DNA of 64,000 bases from Streptomyces natalensis ATCC 27448. GTDB taxonomy: Bacteria; Actinomycetota; Actinomycetes; Streptomycetales; Streptomycetaceae. The stretch spans positions 1 through 64,000 of the forward strand of contig NZ_JRKI01000056.1 in NCBI RefSeq assembly GCF_000935125.1. The letters run 5' to 3'. Numbering within the stretch: the first letter of the stretch is position 1; every line of letters begins with the position of its first letter. The translations under genes were made by a program, and so were the position numbers. This document shows positions 62,803 to 64,000 of the stretch, in pieces. The notes under the pieces are model-generated. The model worked only from the letters and a program-made list of their open reading frames with translations. It made no database searches and was not told where the DNA came from.

Positions 62803-64000
62803 TCACAGCGGCAGCACGACCCGCATCACCAGTCCGCCGCCCTCGCGCGGCTCGGCGGTGATGCTGCCGTCGTGGGCGCGCACCACCGAGCGCACGATGG
62901 ACAGGCCCAGCCCCACGCCCTTGTCGCTCCCGGTGCGCTCGGTGCGCAGCCTGCGGAACGGCTCGAAGAGGTTCTCGATCTCGTAGGCGGGGACGACCGG
63001 GCCGGTGTTGGAAACCACCAGAACCGCGCAGCCGGGCTGCGGCTCGGTGGTGACCTCGACCCAGCCGTCCTGGGGGACGTTGTAGCGCACCGCGTTCTGG
63101 ACGAGGTTGAGCGCGATGCGCTCCAGCAGGACGCCGTTGCCCTGGACGAAGACCTGCCGGCGCACGCCGCGCAGCTCCACGCCCTTGGCATGCGCCTCCT
63201 CGCGGGTCTGGTCGACGGCCTGCGAGGCGACCTCGGCGAGATCGACGGGCTTCTTGGCGACCACCCTGTTCTCGCTGCGGGCGAGCAGCAGCAGGCCCTC
63301 CACCAGCTGCTCGCTGCGTTCGTTCGTCGCCAGCAGCGTCTTGCCGAGCTGGGCGAGCTCGGGGGACGCGTCCGGGTCGGCGAGCTGCACCTCCAGCAGG
63401 GTGCGGTTGATCGCCAGAGGGGTGCGCAGCTCGTGCGAGGCATTGGACACGAAGCGGCGCTGCGCGTCGAAGGCCCGGTCGAGCCGGTCGAGCATCTCGT
63501 CGAAGGTGTCGGCCAGCTCCTTGAGCTCGTCGTCCGGGCCGCCCAGCTCGATCCGCCGGTGCAGATCGGATCCGGCCACCCGCTGGGCGGTGCGCGTGAT
63601 GCGGCCCAGAGGGGACAGCACCCGCCCGGCCATGGCGTAGCCGAAGGCGAAGGCGACGACGGTCAGGCCCAGGAGGGCGAGCAGCGAGCGGTTGAGGAGG
63701 GTGTTGAGGGCGAAGGTCCGCTGGTGCTGGAGGCACTCGGCCACCGCGCTGTTGAGCTGGGCCACGTTGCGTACGGCCGGGGTCAGCTCGGGGCAGGTGT
63801 CGCTGGTCACATGCAGCTCGGACGCGCCCACGATCTTGAACGGGATCTGGTTGCCCGCGCTGAGCGTGTTCGCCGCCAGCATGTAGATGATCGTCAGCAG
63901 CACGATGCCGGCCATCAGGAACATGCCGCCGTACAGCAGCGTCAGCCGTATCCGGATCGTGGGCCGCAGCCAGGGGAACGGCCGGACGTTGACCGGCGGC
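62803..64000 (-). CDS. cutS: CutS-like sensor histidine kinase (5' end outside window)
   Basis: The frame is open to the window edge; about 399 residues are visible. A first transmembrane helix (MFLMAGIVLLTIIYMLA) leads to a ~60-residue extracytoplasmic loop with two cysteines (TSDTCPEL and AVAECLQH), a second helix (LLALLGLTVVAFAFGYAMA), a HAMP domain, the phospho-acceptor His in NASHELRTPLAINR and ATPase boxes NLVQNAVRYN, VSNTGP and GVGLGLSIVRS. Gene order with DUF4193, DUF3093, thioesterase and dut is that of cutS in Streptomyces, whose two loop cysteines are proposed to sense secretion/redox state. The response regulator would lie beyond 64000. Confidence 0.75.
   Translation of the reverse strand, partial: PPVNVRPFPWLRPTIRIRLTLLYGGMFLMAGIVLLTIIYMLAANTLSAGNQIPFKIVGASELHVTSDTCPELTPAVRNVAQLNSAVAECLQHQRTFALNTLLNRSLLALLGLTVVAFAFGYAMAGRVLSPLGRITRTAQRVAGSDLHRRIELGGPDDELKELADTFDEMLDRLDRAFDAQRRFVSNASHELRTPLAINRTLLEVQLADPDASPELAQLGKTLLATNERSEQLVEGLLLLARSENRVVAKKPVDLAEVASQAVDQTREEAHAKGVELRGVRRQVFVQGNGVLLERIALNLVQNAVRYNVPQDGWVEVTTEPQPGCAVLVVSNTGPVVPAYEIENLFEPFRRLRTERTGSDKGVGLGLSIVRSVVRAHDGSITAEPREGGGLVMRVVLPL

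Noticed and set aside
62494-62861. Short open frames in the gap before the histidine kinase gene.
   Set aside because: They lack codon bias and start signals and partly overlap the kinase gene; composition explains them.

Overview
The window is high-GC actinobacterial DNA and almost certainly Streptomyces. The evidence is third-position G/C bias in every real gene, frequent GTG starts, ATGA/GTGA overlaps, rare TTA codons, and a right-hand gene order (cutS-like kinase, DUF4193, EcsC-like gene, DUF3093, thioesterase, dut, DUF3710) that I recall from Streptomyces chromosomes. No tRNA, rRNA, CRISPR array, integrase or transposase was seen. The left ~40 kb looks accessory and the right ~24 kb looks like conserved chromosome.

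Layout. (1) 0.5-7.7 kb: a tightly coupled operon of a DyP-type heme peroxidase, an L-glutamate-oxidase-like flavoenzyme, a pyruvate-decarboxylase-type ThDP enzyme and a second flavin amine oxidase; the oxidases should release H2O2 and 2-oxo acids that the other two enzymes could use. (2) 8.0-12.1 kb: a ribbon-helix-helix regulator behind palindromic operator-like repeats, a DrrAB-type ABC exporter, a cytochrome P450 and its 3Fe-4S ferredoxin. (3) 12.3-18.6 kb: a membrane-anchored protein ending in a nonspecific-nuclease-like domain, divergent from a vWA / PP2C phosphatase / protein kinase triad (TerY-P-like). (4) 18.6-20.9 kb: a MarR regulator with its palindrome, then remnants of a ClC chloride channel and a nitrate reductase gamma subunit. 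(5) 20.9-40.0 kb: a Ser/Thr kinase followed by four translationally overlapping genes: a DrmD-like SNF2 helicase, a 1829-aa adenine methyltransferase, a 2237-aa DEAD-helicase/DUF1998 protein with nuclease-like C-terminal segments, and a UvrD-type helicase with a RelE-like N-terminus. This is related to class 1 DISARM (and to Druantia DruE) but has a different gene set, and is the best candidate for an undescribed defence system. Four of its five genes carry TTA codons, so bldA-dependent translation is likely.

(6) 40.4-58.4 kb: an RNA m5U methyltransferase, then a potassium-homeostasis region: a KimA-like symporter, a CASTOR/POLLUX-like channel protein, two TrkA NAD-binding proteins, the kdpDE two-component genes and the kdpFABC P-type ATPase operon with a tiny extra membrane ORF at its head. 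An aminoglycoside 2'-N-acetyltransferase gene sits in opposite orientation between kdpC and kdpD, and the 3' end of kdpE has been tandemly duplicated with a 90-bp period. (7) 58.6-64 kb: DUF3710, dut, thioesterase, DUF3093, EcsC-like, DUF4193 and a CutS-like histidine kinase that runs off the window.

All assignments come from reading motifs and remembered families; no database search was run.
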